This document shows, one piece after another, positions 1 to 7,972 of a DNA stretch of 64,000 nucleotides (positions are counted from its first letter, which is position 1; each line of letters opens with the position of its first letter). The translations under genes were made by a program, and so were the position numbers. The stretch spans positions 1 through 64,000 of the forward strand of contig JAYUQP010000072.1 in NCBI GenBank assembly GCA_043757265.1, given 5' to 3'. This DNA is from JANPLN01 sp043757265. Its GTDB lineage: Bacteria > Bdellovibrionota > Bdellovibrionia > Bdellovibrionales > JAGQZY01. The notes beneath the pieces are model-generated. The model was not told the origin of the DNA. It ran no database searches and saw nothing but the letters and a program-made list of their open reading frames with translations.

Positions 1-219
1 CTGAAGATCCTGCAAAGATGTGGCTATTTGAACTCCAAATACGCTCTCAAGTGGATCTATAACCAACCTGATTGACCCACAAAAAGAAGAAAGAGGGACT
101 AAATTGTATATATTTTCATTATTGCTTTCTTTTTTACACGTGCGTTCCGTCGTCATAGACGCAGCGAATCTAAATCTCTTATAGTCTTCGAAATCTTTAT
201 CAATAATCGGAGGATTATA
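1..219. other. Left edge, no supported gene; RBS for next gene
   Basis: The first bases read open in two plus-strand frames, ending at stop codons near 62 and 75. Either could be the last 18 to 24 codons of a gene that starts outside the window, but the tails are too short to choose. The rest is AT-rich spacer. It ends with a clear ribosome binding site, GGAGG, about eight bases before the ATG at 220. Nothing else is recognised here. Confidence 0.4.
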
Positions 220-855
220 ATGAACACTGTATTTCGCTGCCTTTCGGTGGCTTTTAGTTTTTGCATGGTTTTCACTGCGCACGCAGACAACCGCTCATCT
301 GGAGACGAGATTTTTAATGAACCGGCAACTGCAGGCTGGACGCAAATCTTCCTGGGAATAACTGAACTCATTGCAGCTCAGTATGCGTATCCCGGCATGG
401 CCGCTGAAGCCACCGCCGTTAAAACTGCTCAGCTCGAACTTACTCTTGCGAACGACCTACCTGTTTCAGAAGCTCAAAGAGTTTCAGCTATTGAAGCGCT
501 TCTAAATAATCCAAATAATTTTGATTATGAATCCGAAATTGGAGACGAAACTCAGCTGAAATCGAACCAAGCAACAAGACTGGAAAGACTTCGCTCAGTA
601 GCGATTGTAGGTCAAGCTGATAAAGCTAAAGAGATTGCAGTTGCATCTACGAAGCTGGCACAGGCCCGAGAGTCTGCAGTCAAAGCCGCTCAAAGTTTAG
701 GTCTCGTCGATAAATCAGTTAAAGTGATTCGTGTTGGGGCTTCTGTACTATTAGTTGGTGATGTTGTTGCCCGTATATATATTTGGAATGCAATGGATGC
801 AAATCCCACGATTTCGCCAGCTGCAGTTTATCTCTATAATCAAATTGCAGAGTAA
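220..855 (+). CDS. secreted protein of unknown function
   Basis: This 211-residue protein starts at an ATG with a strong GGAGG site upstream. It opens with a cleavable-looking signal peptide: a hydrophobic stretch at residues 6-20 followed by an AHA-D cleavage site near residue 23, so it is probably exported to the periplasm. The middle (about 60-160) is Ala/Glu/Lys-rich and likely helical. A short hydrophobic segment near 170-190 could be a membrane anchor. No family is recognised. The next gene begins three bases after its stop, so the two are probably co-transcribed and may work together at the envelope. Confidence 0.7.
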   Translation: MNTVFRCLSVAFSFCMVFTAHADNRSSGDEIFNEPATAGWTQIFLGITELIAAQYAYPGMAAEATAVKTAQLELTLANDLPVSEAQRVSAIEALLNNPNNFDYESEIGDETQLKSNQATRLERLRSVAIVGQADKAKEIAVASTKLAQARESAVKAAQSLGLVDKSVKVIRVGASVLLVGDVVARIYIWNAMDANPTISPAAVYLYNQIAE

Positions 856-858
856 CTT

Positions 859-2130
859 GTGAAAAAAGAAGGCGGGTCAATAGCACATATTCTCACGCCT
901 TATTTTTGTTTTTCCTTAATTATTTTTTTCTTTGTCGGGTCTTTTTTTGGATCGGCGTCCCACGCTGACGTCACACCGACTGCGGTTAACTGTACCTCTC
1001 TGTTTCAGGCAAACAAGGGTTTATGGCAAAAAACTAAATCTTACGGACAAGAAGTTGTTATGACGCGCGGACGGCGTCTTATCTTAAAACCAGTCGACGA
1101 GACCCCGGGATCGACCAGGTGGCTGGGTTTGCTTTCACAACAAATCCTCACTCATGACCAACCTGGTTTTCGCAGTTATTGGAGCCGCCTTTTCAATTTC
1201 GTACCGAAAAAGATTGGAAATATTCTGGCTGGTGACGATCGGTTTCATTTTACTCCATTTACAGGAATTTATAACATTACCATGCGCCGTCCGGTGGGTT
1301 TTCTCACACGAAGAATATTTGGAACCCAGTACGAGCCGGCATTTTTTTTCAAATTCCCGGTCACTATTGCGCTCAGCATTGGTATTTTTTTGGGTGTCGA
1401 TGCAGCCTACCAAAGCAAATTGCAAAACCATATTCAACTCGAAATTACCACCCATGCGGTTGAATACAATCAAGCTATTCAATCAGACTATCGTTACAAC
1501 AACCTCCGTGTGGCCGTAGAAAAAGGCGAGCTGACTTTGGAAGATGCACAACGGGAAGCCTACCTTATTAGCCTTGCTTACTCCCAATACTTCCAGCACC
1601 TCGGCAGCCAAAGCGGAAAACCTACCTTAGACTCTGAAATGACATTGATTGACCATTATCTTTTCTCCCACTTAAAGCCAGTTATTGAAAATGGTGTTGT
1701 GGATGCAGACGGCTATATCGTTCCCACAGAATCTAAAGGTCCGCTTTCTGAATCGCAGATTATGTCACTTTTCCAGAACTCCCACTTAAGATATCTCAAA
1801 TATCAAATTATTATTGAGAAGATTCAGGATTCCGAACTTTACCAAAAAATGAAATTAGATTCTGAATTCTCTGAGATAATTAGAAGCATCGAAGATGACC
1901 CGTTTAGCAAAACATTGATTGGATTATTCGAACAGAATCAAATAACAAGCGCCCAGTTGCAGCGCTATCTCCAAGAAGACACCTATTGGCAAAATCGATT
2001 TCAAGACTGGACAACTTTGGGTGTTACTCGACTGCAGTCAGAGGACAATCAGTTTTCCGACCAGCCCCTAACTATCGATATTGTTCGGGATGAGATCCTT
2101 GCTGAAATAAGCCTTCAAACTTCTCAATAA
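859..2130 (+). CDS. exported membrane-associated protein, unknown function
   Basis: A 423-residue protein read from a GTG just after the stop of the preceding gene, with no clear ribosome binding site of its own, so translation may be coupled. The N-terminus has a long hydrophobic run (about residues 10-32) ending in a SHA-D-like cleavage site. A second hydrophobic helix lies around 165-185. The C-terminal half is polar and mostly helical. No catalytic motif or known family is recognised. It ends one base before the convergent argS stop. Its association with the upstream secreted protein is inferred only from spacing. Confidence 0.65.
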   Translation: MKKEGGSIAHILTPYFCFSLIIFFFVGSFFGSASHADVTPTAVNCTSLFQANKGLWQKTKSYGQEVVMTRGRRLILKPVDETPGSTRWLGLLSQQILTHDQPGFRSYWSRLFNFVPKKIGNILAGDDRFHFTPFTGIYNITMRRPVGFLTRRIFGTQYEPAFFFKFPVTIALSIGIFLGVDAAYQSKLQNHIQLEITTHAVEYNQAIQSDYRYNNLRVAVEKGELTLEDAQREAYLISLAYSQYFQHLGSQSGKPTLDSEMTLIDHYLFSHLKPVIENGVVDADGYIVPTESKGPLSESQIMSLFQNSHLRYLKYQIIIEKIQDSELYQKMKLDSEFSEIIRSIEDDPFSKTLIGLFEQNQITSAQLQRYLQEDTYWQNRFQDWTTLGVTRLQSEDNQFSDQPLTIDIVRDEILAEISLQTSQ

Positions 2131-2131
2131 T

Positions 2132-3868
2132 CTACATCTTTGCAGGAGCTGGAATTCCCAGCAGCTCTAATCCCTTTTTCAATAGATCCCCTGTGGCTTG
2201 GGCTAAAGCCAAGCGCGCTTGCTGAAGCTCTAGATCTTCGAGCTTTCCAATGGGGCAATCGTGATAAAAGCTATTAAACAATTTTGCGGTTTCATACAGA
2301 TACGTACAAAGCGTCGAGGTTTTTAAATTCTGCGCGCAGTTCTCTACGGTTTTATTAAATTGTGCGAGCTTTAGCGAAAGCTCAATCTCGATCGGCATTT
2401 GAAGTTTCTCAAAATTGACTTGTGCTGACGACTGCGTAATTTTTTGCAGTAGCGACTGAATACGGGCATAGGCATACTGAATGTAAGGTCCCGATTCGCC
2501 ATCGAGTTTTAACCAATCTTCCATTTTAAAAACAATTTTTTTGTTGGGATCCATTGAGTTCATGCCGTATTTTATTGCCCCATGGGTCACCATATCGGCT
2601 GTCGCATCAATTTCCGCTTGCGACCATTCATCTTTGTAGCGTGCCAGGTACTGGGTTTTTACATGCTCGCGCATTTTCTCGATCAATTCCATGATCGGCA
2701 CAATATTGCCCTTCCGCGAACTCATGGCTCCGTCGGGGAGCTCCACAAAATTGTATTTTAAGTGAAAGCATTTTTCGGCTTCTGCGAAACCGATTTTTTT
2801 AAGCACGGCAAATACCTGTTTGAAATGCAGCTCCTGGCGCATGTCTACAACATAGATGGAGCGTGAAGGGTTGTAGGTAGAAAATTTTCGGCGAGCAAGT
2901 TCAATGTCTTTTGTTGCATACAATCCGTTGCCATCGGTTTTTAATAGCAAACAAAATCCTAATTTTTCGTCCTCAAGGTCCAGACCAATCGCACCTTCGG
3001 ACTTCGTGAGTTTTCCTTGCTGGTATAACTCCATGGCCGCTTGCACCGATGCGGAGTCCACCTCAGATTCCCAATACCAAATATCAAAGTGCACGTCGGC
3101 CCAGGCGTAGAGGTTATTCATAAGATCTATAGACCACTGCCGGGTTTGCTTCCAAAGATCGTAAAATTCCCCAGATTTTTGCTCGAGCTGTTTTAAAATT
3201 GCGGTCAGTTGCTGACGGTTGATTTCTTCCTGAGGCGTCCCGCGTTCGTCTTCGAGCTTATTGTGCGCAAGGGAATACATCTTCCCTAACCATTCGCCTT
3301 TTCCCTCGGCGGGTGGCGACTGCTGATTGTGATACTTCATGTACCATAAACATTTTGCCACATGCGTGCCCACATCACCCGGGTAGGTGTTGGCTACAAC
3401 GGGACGACCGGTGTATCGCAAAATACGCACGAGAGCATTTCCCAAGCACATATTGCGCATGTGCCCCACGTGCAATTCTTTATGCGTATTGGGCTGTGAG
3501 TACTCGATCAGGGTGGGATCTATTTTTTGTTGTTCGTGTTTGAGAAGTTCGCCCTTTTGCAATGGAGCAATAACACTTCTGCCTAATTCTTGAGAGGTTA
3601 GAAATAAATTTAAATACGGCCCAACAACCTGCGCTTTGGCAAACTCATTTTGAACCTTGTTTGCGATCTCTTGGGCTAACTCAAGTGGTTTTTTTTGCAG
3701 GATTTTTGCGTACTGAAAACAGGGAAAAGCCAAGTGCCCCATTTCTATCCTAGGCGGCGTAGAAAACTCGCCAGCGATTTTTTCAACAGATGCATCCGCT
3801 ACGCCCAACTCGATAAGGGCTTTTTTTAGGACTTGCGCCGACGCTGTGTAAATTGGATCAAAGCTCAT
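2132..3868 (-). CDS. argS: arginyl-tRNA synthetase
   Basis: Cytoplasmic class I synthetase that charges tRNA-Arg with arginine using ATP. The 578-residue length fits the family. Visible features are an N-terminal tRNA-binding domain (about 1-110), the HIGH-type signature HVGHMRN near 130, the MSSRKGN segment that replaces KMSKS near 380, and a C-terminal DALR anticodon-binding domain ending in LLGIPAPAKM. A TTG nine codons upstream is in frame, but the ATG at 3868 gives the more usual N-terminus. It is convergent with the exported protein upstream and shares no obvious operon. The identification is secure; only the start is uncertain. Confidence 0.95.
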   Translation of the reverse strand: MSFDPIYTASAQVLKKALIELGVADASVEKIAGEFSTPPRIEMGHLAFPCFQYAKILQKKPLELAQEIANKVQNEFAKAQVVGPYLNLFLTSQELGRSVIAPLQKGELLKHEQQKIDPTLIEYSQPNTHKELHVGHMRNMCLGNALVRILRYTGRPVVANTYPGDVGTHVAKCLWYMKYHNQQSPPAEGKGEWLGKMYSLAHNKLEDERGTPQEEINRQQLTAILKQLEQKSGEFYDLWKQTRQWSIDLMNNLYAWADVHFDIWYWESEVDSASVQAAMELYQQGKLTKSEGAIGLDLEDEKLGFCLLLKTDGNGLYATKDIELARRKFSTYNPSRSIYVVDMRQELHFKQVFAVLKKIGFAEAEKCFHLKYNFVELPDGAMSSRKGNIVPIMELIEKMREHVKTQYLARYKDEWSQAEIDATADMVTHGAIKYGMNSMDPNKKIVFKMEDWLKLDGESGPYIQYAYARIQSLLQKITQSSAQVNFEKLQMPIEIELSLKLAQFNKTVENCAQNLKTSTLCTYLYETAKLFNSFYHDCPIGKLEDLELQQARLALAQATGDLLKKGLELLGIPAPAKM

Positions 3869-3980
3869 GCCTTTTCGTATAACGAAGCTTTGCAAAGATG
3901 TCTAGGATCGGAGGTAATTACTTTGTTTTTCGCACGCGTGGGTTTCCGTTAGCTGGCTTTGCGCAATCGTAAGTTTCGAC

Positions 3981-4001
3981 CCGCTTGCTTTCGGCAAGCG
4001 G
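3981..4001 (-). terminator. stem-loop after the GGDEF gene
   Basis: The arms ccgcttgc (3981-3988) and gcaagcgg (3994-4001) form a perfect 8-bp hairpin with a five-base loop. It lies ten bases downstream of the minus-strand stop at 4011. No T-run follows on the minus strand, so this is a probable but not classical intrinsic terminator. Confidence 0.4.
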
Positions 4002-4010
4002 TTATAACGA

Positions 4011-5036
4011 CTAGCTTGCTTTCCGCAACCTTCGTATATCGAATTCGGTTTCTTCGTTCACCATGGTGCTGATGACGCGGTTTTTGCCACCGGCTTTCGC
4101 TTCGTAGAGTTTTGAATCTGCCATGCGAACGATGGAGTGGGCGTCCAAATGGCTTCGTCCATTTTCCAAAATCGCAGCGCCAAAACTGGCTGACAGCTGA
4201 ATACGGTCAGGACCATTTACAAATTCGTGCTCGTCGATTTTCTTACGCAAGCGATCGGCAAAGCGCACGGCTCCCACTGGCTGAGTTTGGGTAAGACAAA
4301 TTAAAAATTCGTCTCCTCCATAGCGCGCAGCAAAGTCCACTGATCGAATATTTGATTTAATCATTTTTCCAACTTCGGAAAGTACATAGCTTCCAAAAAG
4401 GTGATCATGGTTGTCGTTCACACGCTTAAAATCATCCATATCCATCATAAAAACGGCAATGCTGTGTTTGTAGCGGCGAGCGCGGTCGATCTCCTGATTG
4501 AGCCTCTCATATACCGAGCGCATGTTGTAGAGACCCGTCAAATCATCGATATCCACTAAGTTTTGCAATTTCTCATTGGCAATGCGTAAATCATCTTGAA
4601 TGCCCTTGAACTTCAATTGGCTCTTCACCCGCGCAATTAATTCCAAAGGCTGAAAGGGCTTACAAACGTAATCGAGCGCTCCAGCTTCGAGTCCACGAAT
4701 GATATCCTCGGTGTCGCGATTGCTCGTCAGAAACATCACCGAAACTTGGTCGTTGCGTTGGCGTATGAGCTTGAGCGTTTGAAAACCATTAAGGCCCTGC
4801 ATGTTGATATCTAAAATCACGAGATCCGGGCGGAACTCGGTGACCAATTTCAAACCATCCACACCCGACGTAGCCTGTTTCACAAGCAACTGTTCGTGCT
4901 CCAAAAGCCGTGTGACAAGTTTGAGATTGTCTTTGTCATCATCAATCAGCAAAACTCTATTGTTCATTAGATATTCTATCGGAATTTCGCCGGAATAATT
5001 TGAGATCGCTGGGCTGTTACTAGACAATGGTCGCAT
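4011..5036 (-). CDS. response regulator with GGDEF diguanylate cyclase domain
   Basis: A two-domain signalling protein of about 341 residues. The receiver domain (about 25-145) has the acidic cluster LIDDD, the phospho-acceptor Asp in PDLVILDIN and the Lys in VCKPF. A linker leads to a GGDEF domain (about 175-330) with DDLTGLYN, RYGGDEFL and a DRIQLSASFG segment, so the cyclase signature is intact. It should make cyclic di-GMP from two GTP when phosphorylated by a partner kinase; no kinase is adjacent. The ATG at 5036 has a G-rich site ten bases upstream. An internal ATG at 4967 would start directly at the receiver domain and is a real alternative. Confidence 0.93.
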   Translation of the reverse strand: MRPLSSNSPAISNYSGEIPIEYLMNNRVLLIDDDKDNLKLVTRLLEHEQLLVKQATSGVDGLKLVTEFRPDLVILDINMQGLNGFQTLKLIRQRNDQVSVMFLTSNRDTEDIIRGLEAGALDYVCKPFQPLELIARVKSQLKFKGIQDDLRIANEKLQNLVDIDDLTGLYNMRSVYERLNQEIDRARRYKHSIAVFMMDMDDFKRVNDNHDHLFGSYVLSEVGKMIKSNIRSVDFAARYGGDEFLICLTQTQPVGAVRFADRLRKKIDEHEFVNGPDRIQLSASFGAAILENGRSHLDAHSIVRMADSKLYEAKAGGKNRVISTMVNEETEFDIRRLRKAS

Positions 5037-5042
5037 CGGCAA

Positions 5043-5527
5043 AAGTCCCCCTGGACCGCTAGGGCTTTGCCCTAAAAAAGAGTTTCACATCCATGTTCTT
5101 AATCTCGTTTCAGATTAACACGCCACTTCCCAACCTTCCCTGATTTAGTTCTCAACGATCCAATTTGAATCATTTTCGCGGCAGCCGAGCCTACCCATTC
5201 AAGCTTTATTTTAGAAGGGGCAATTTTTATCCTCTAAGGAGTGATGATCTGGTTATCTTGCCGAGAAATCGTGAAGTTTTTAAAAGGTATCTCTCGCAAA
5301 CAGGATGTGCTCGCAGAGCGATGCGAGTTGAGCCATGGATGAACGTGTCTTCTTTCAAGGACTTCACGATTTCTCGGCAAAATAACCAGCGCGAACCTCA
5401 AAACGAGCTTGATCAAAAAGTGCTGTCTAAAAGGTGGTCCGAATGTGGGGAATCGGCTGCCGCAAAAATGATCCAAATTGAGATGTTTTTCCATGACTCC
5501 CTTGCCTCCGGTTGTTATATCCAAACC
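5043..5527. other. 485-bp gap upstream of leuS
   Basis: No gene is supported here. A reading frame from 5165 runs into leuS, but its first 121 codons lack synthetase-like sequence and run through a long inverted repeat, so they are treated as noncoding. Near 5061-5074 a small palindrome (agggctttgccct) lies in the region upstream of the minus-strand GGDEF gene. No clear sigma-70 promoter was picked for leuS. Confidence 0.5.
5249..5389. repeat. long inverted repeat upstream of leuS
   Basis: The 29-bp arms at 5249-5277 and 5361-5389 are reverse complements with a single mismatch. Each carries the core ttgccgagaaatcgtgaag. The 83-bp interior has a further ctcgca/tgcgag pairing. This may be a small mobile palindromic element or a transcript structure; neither can be settled from one copy. 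Confidence 0.85.
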
Positions 5528-7972
5528 ATGTCTTATCCACACACCGAGATCGATTTGAAATGGCAAAAAAAATGGGAAGAGCAAGCCGCCTTTAAGGCCA
5601 TTGATTTTTCGCCAAAACCTAAATTCTATGCTCTCGATATGTTTCCCTATCCATCGGGAGCCGGTTTGCATGTGGGGCACATGGCCGCGCTTACGCCTAA
5701 CGATGTTGTGGCACGCTACAAACGCCAAAAGGGTTTTAATGTTTTACATCCAATTGGCTATGATGCTTTTGGTTTGCCGGCGGAGCAGTACGCGATACAA
5801 ACGGGCGTACATCCAGAAAAAACTACGCAAGCCGCCATCGAAAATTTTCGCCGTCAGCTGAAAAGTTTTGGTTTCAGTTTCGACTGGTCCCGCGAAATTT
5901 CAACGTGCGACCCATCTTTTTACAAATGGACTCAAAGTATTTTTAAAATCCTGTTCGATCGCGGCTTGGCTTATCAAAAAGAAGCACCGGTTAACTGGTG
6001 CCCGGCTTTAAAAACTGTTCTCGCCAACGAAGAAGTGATCGATGGCAAAAGTGAGCGCGGTGGACATCCCGTTATCCGCAAGCCGATGAAGCAGTGGATG
6101 CTGAAAATCACCGACTACGCCGACCGACTCCTGAGCGACCTTGAGACCATCGATTGGCCCGAGCGCACACGCGAGGGTCAAAAAAACTGGATTGGCAAAT
6201 CCATTGGCGCCTACGTGCAGTTTAAAATTAAAGACCACGCTGAATCCTTCAGTGTATTCACCACGCGACCAGATACTTTGTTCGGCGTTACTTTTTGCGT
6301 GATTTCGCCGGAGCATCCGCTCACTTTACAAATCACACCGACGGCGCAAAAGCCAGCCATCGAAAATTACATTCAGCTAGCATCAAACAAGTCCGAAAAA
6401 GATCGCAAGGCCAGCACCGAAAAGACTGGCGTTTTTACTGGAGCGTTTGCTCTTCACCCCCTGACTGGTAAAGAAATCCCAATTTGGACTTCGGATTACG
6501 TATTAATGGATTATGGTACTGGCGCCATCATGGCCGTTCCAGGGCACGACGTGCGCGATTTTGAGTTTGCTCAAACGTTTTCTCTCCCCATTGTTCGCGT
6601 GCTTGAAAGCGAGGAGCCCTTGCCATTTGAAGGCGACGGCAAACTTGTAAACTCCGAATTTCTAAATGGCCTCGGTAAGGAAGCCGCTATCGAAAAAGCA
6701 ATTTCGTTTCTCCAGGAAAAAAAGCTTGGCGAAAAAACCTTTCAGTACAAGCTGCGTGATTGGCTTTTTAGTCGTCAGCGCTATTGGGGCGAGCCGTTTC
6801 CAATTATTTTCGATAAAGAAAACACAGCGAGGACCGTGCCTTCGATAGAGCTGCCAATTGTTCTTCCCTCGGTTCCAAACTACGAACCCTCCGAAGATGG
6901 ACAAGCTCCCCTTTCCCGCAACGAAAGCTGGGTGAATACGCCCGAGGGACGCCGCGAAACCGACACCATGCCGGGCTCCGCTGGCTCATCATGGTATTTT
7001 TTGCGTTACACCGATCCGCACAATCAAAACGCCTTGGCTGATTTTGAAAAGCAAAAATACTGGATGCCTGTGGATCTTTACATGGGCGGCCCTGAGCACA
7101 CTGTTGGGCATTTGCTCTATTCGAGATTTTGGCACAAGGTGCTCTTCGATCAGGGCCTTGTGAGCCACGCCGAGCCTTTCCAGAAGCTAGCGCACCAAGG
7201 AATGATTCTTGGAGCTGACGGCGAAAAAATGTCTAAATCGCGCGGTAACGTGGTCAACCCCGATGATGTTCGCGGCGAATACGGCGCAGATGCTTTGCGC
7301 TGCTTTATTCTTTTTTTGGGCCCGCTCGATCGCGACAAACCCTGGAGCTCCACGGGGATCATTGGCGTTCGGAAGTTTTTGGAACGCGTATGGCGGCTGT
7401 GCGTGAACGATCAGAGCAAGCTGCTTCCGTCGGAAGCTGCAAATAACCAGCTGCTTCCTTCGGAAGCTGCAAATAACCAGCTGCTTTTAACGGACGCTCC
7501 GCTCCCTGAAGAGCTTGAGCGCGCTCTGCATAAGACAATCAAGAAAATTGGCGACGACATCGAAAGTATGAGCTTTAACACCGCCATTAGCGCGCTCATG
7601 ATCCTGGTAAACGAAATCTACAAACACAATTCCCACTCGCGCCTGGTGGTAAAGCCACTCTTAGCGTTGCTCGCACCTTTTGCTCCGCATCTCGCAGAAG
7701 ATCTGTGGGAAAAAATTGGCGAAACTGGTCTCGCATCACTGTCTGCATGGCCCGCCTACAAAACTCATTTGACTATTGATAACACAGTCAGTATTGGAAT
7801 TCAGGTCAACGGAAAAAAACGTGGCGCGGTTGAAATCAGCGTGGATGAAAGCCAAGACTCTGTGGTGGCTAAAGCTCTGGAAATCGAAGCCGTAAAAAAT
7901 GCCATTGGCAACTTAGGGGTGGGGAAGGTTATTTATGTACCAGGAAAAATTCTCAACATCATCGCAAGATGA
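5528..7972 (+). CDS. leuS: leucyl-tRNA synthetase
   Basis: Class I synthetase that attaches leucine to tRNA-Leu and edits mischarged products. From the ATG at 5528 it is 814 residues, near the bacterial norm. The HIGH-type signature GLHVGHM is near residue 45. The CP1 editing domain (about 215-400) includes the Thr-rich stretch VFTTRPDTLFG. KMSKS occurs in GEKMSKSRGNV near 570, followed by the anticodon-binding and C-terminal domains. No good ribosome binding site precedes 5528; the start is chosen by family alignment. Between the core and anticodon domain there is an odd in-frame insert: the decapeptide LLPSEAANNQ, twice in tandem. It overlaps the start of speA by 38 bases. Confidence 0.95.
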   Translation: MSYPHTEIDLKWQKKWEEQAAFKAIDFSPKPKFYALDMFPYPSGAGLHVGHMAALTPNDVVARYKRQKGFNVLHPIGYDAFGLPAEQYAIQTGVHPEKTTQAAIENFRRQLKSFGFSFDWSREISTCDPSFYKWTQSIFKILFDRGLAYQKEAPVNWCPALKTVLANEEVIDGKSERGGHPVIRKPMKQWMLKITDYADRLLSDLETIDWPERTREGQKNWIGKSIGAYVQFKIKDHAESFSVFTTRPDTLFGVTFCVISPEHPLTLQITPTAQKPAIENYIQLASNKSEKDRKASTEKTGVFTGAFALHPLTGKEIPIWTSDYVLMDYGTGAIMAVPGHDVRDFEFAQTFSLPIVRVLESEEPLPFEGDGKLVNSEFLNGLGKEAAIEKAISFLQEKKLGEKTFQYKLRDWLFSRQRYWGEPFPIIFDKENTARTVPSIELPIVLPSVPNYEPSEDGQAPLSRNESWVNTPEGRRETDTMPGSAGSSWYFLRYTDPHNQNALADFEKQKYWMPVDLYMGGPEHTVGHLLYSRFWHKVLFDQGLVSHAEPFQKLAHQGMILGADGEKMSKSRGNVVNPDDVRGEYGADALRCFILFLGPLDRDKPWSSTGIIGVRKFLERVWRLCVNDQSKLLPSEAANNQLLPSEAANNQLLLTDAPLPEELERALHKTIKKIGDDIESMSFNTAISALMILVNEIYKHNSHSRLVVKPLLALLAPFAPHLAEDLWEKIGETGLASLSAWPAYKTHLTIDNTVSIGIQVNGKKRGAVEISVDESQDSVVAKALEIEAVKNAIGNLGVGKVIYVPGKILNIIAR
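7420..7486 (+). repeat. 30-bp in-frame tandem repeat inside leuS
   Basis: Two copies of a 30-bp unit (7420-7449 and 7450-7479), differing at one base, are followed by the first seven bases of a third copy. Each unit contains the palindrome gcttcc-gt/tt-cggaagc, so the DNA itself can form small hairpins. It adds about 20 residues to a surface linker of LeuRS without breaking the frame. Confidence 0.9.

Noticed and set aside
5165..5527. 121-codon N-terminal extension of LeuRS
   Set aside because: It runs through a long inverted repeat and has no synthetase-like residues; the family alignment starts at 5528.
5043..5527. T-box leader for leuS
   Set aside because: No T-box-like conserved bulge or antiterminator sequence is seen; the structure is a plain inverted repeat.
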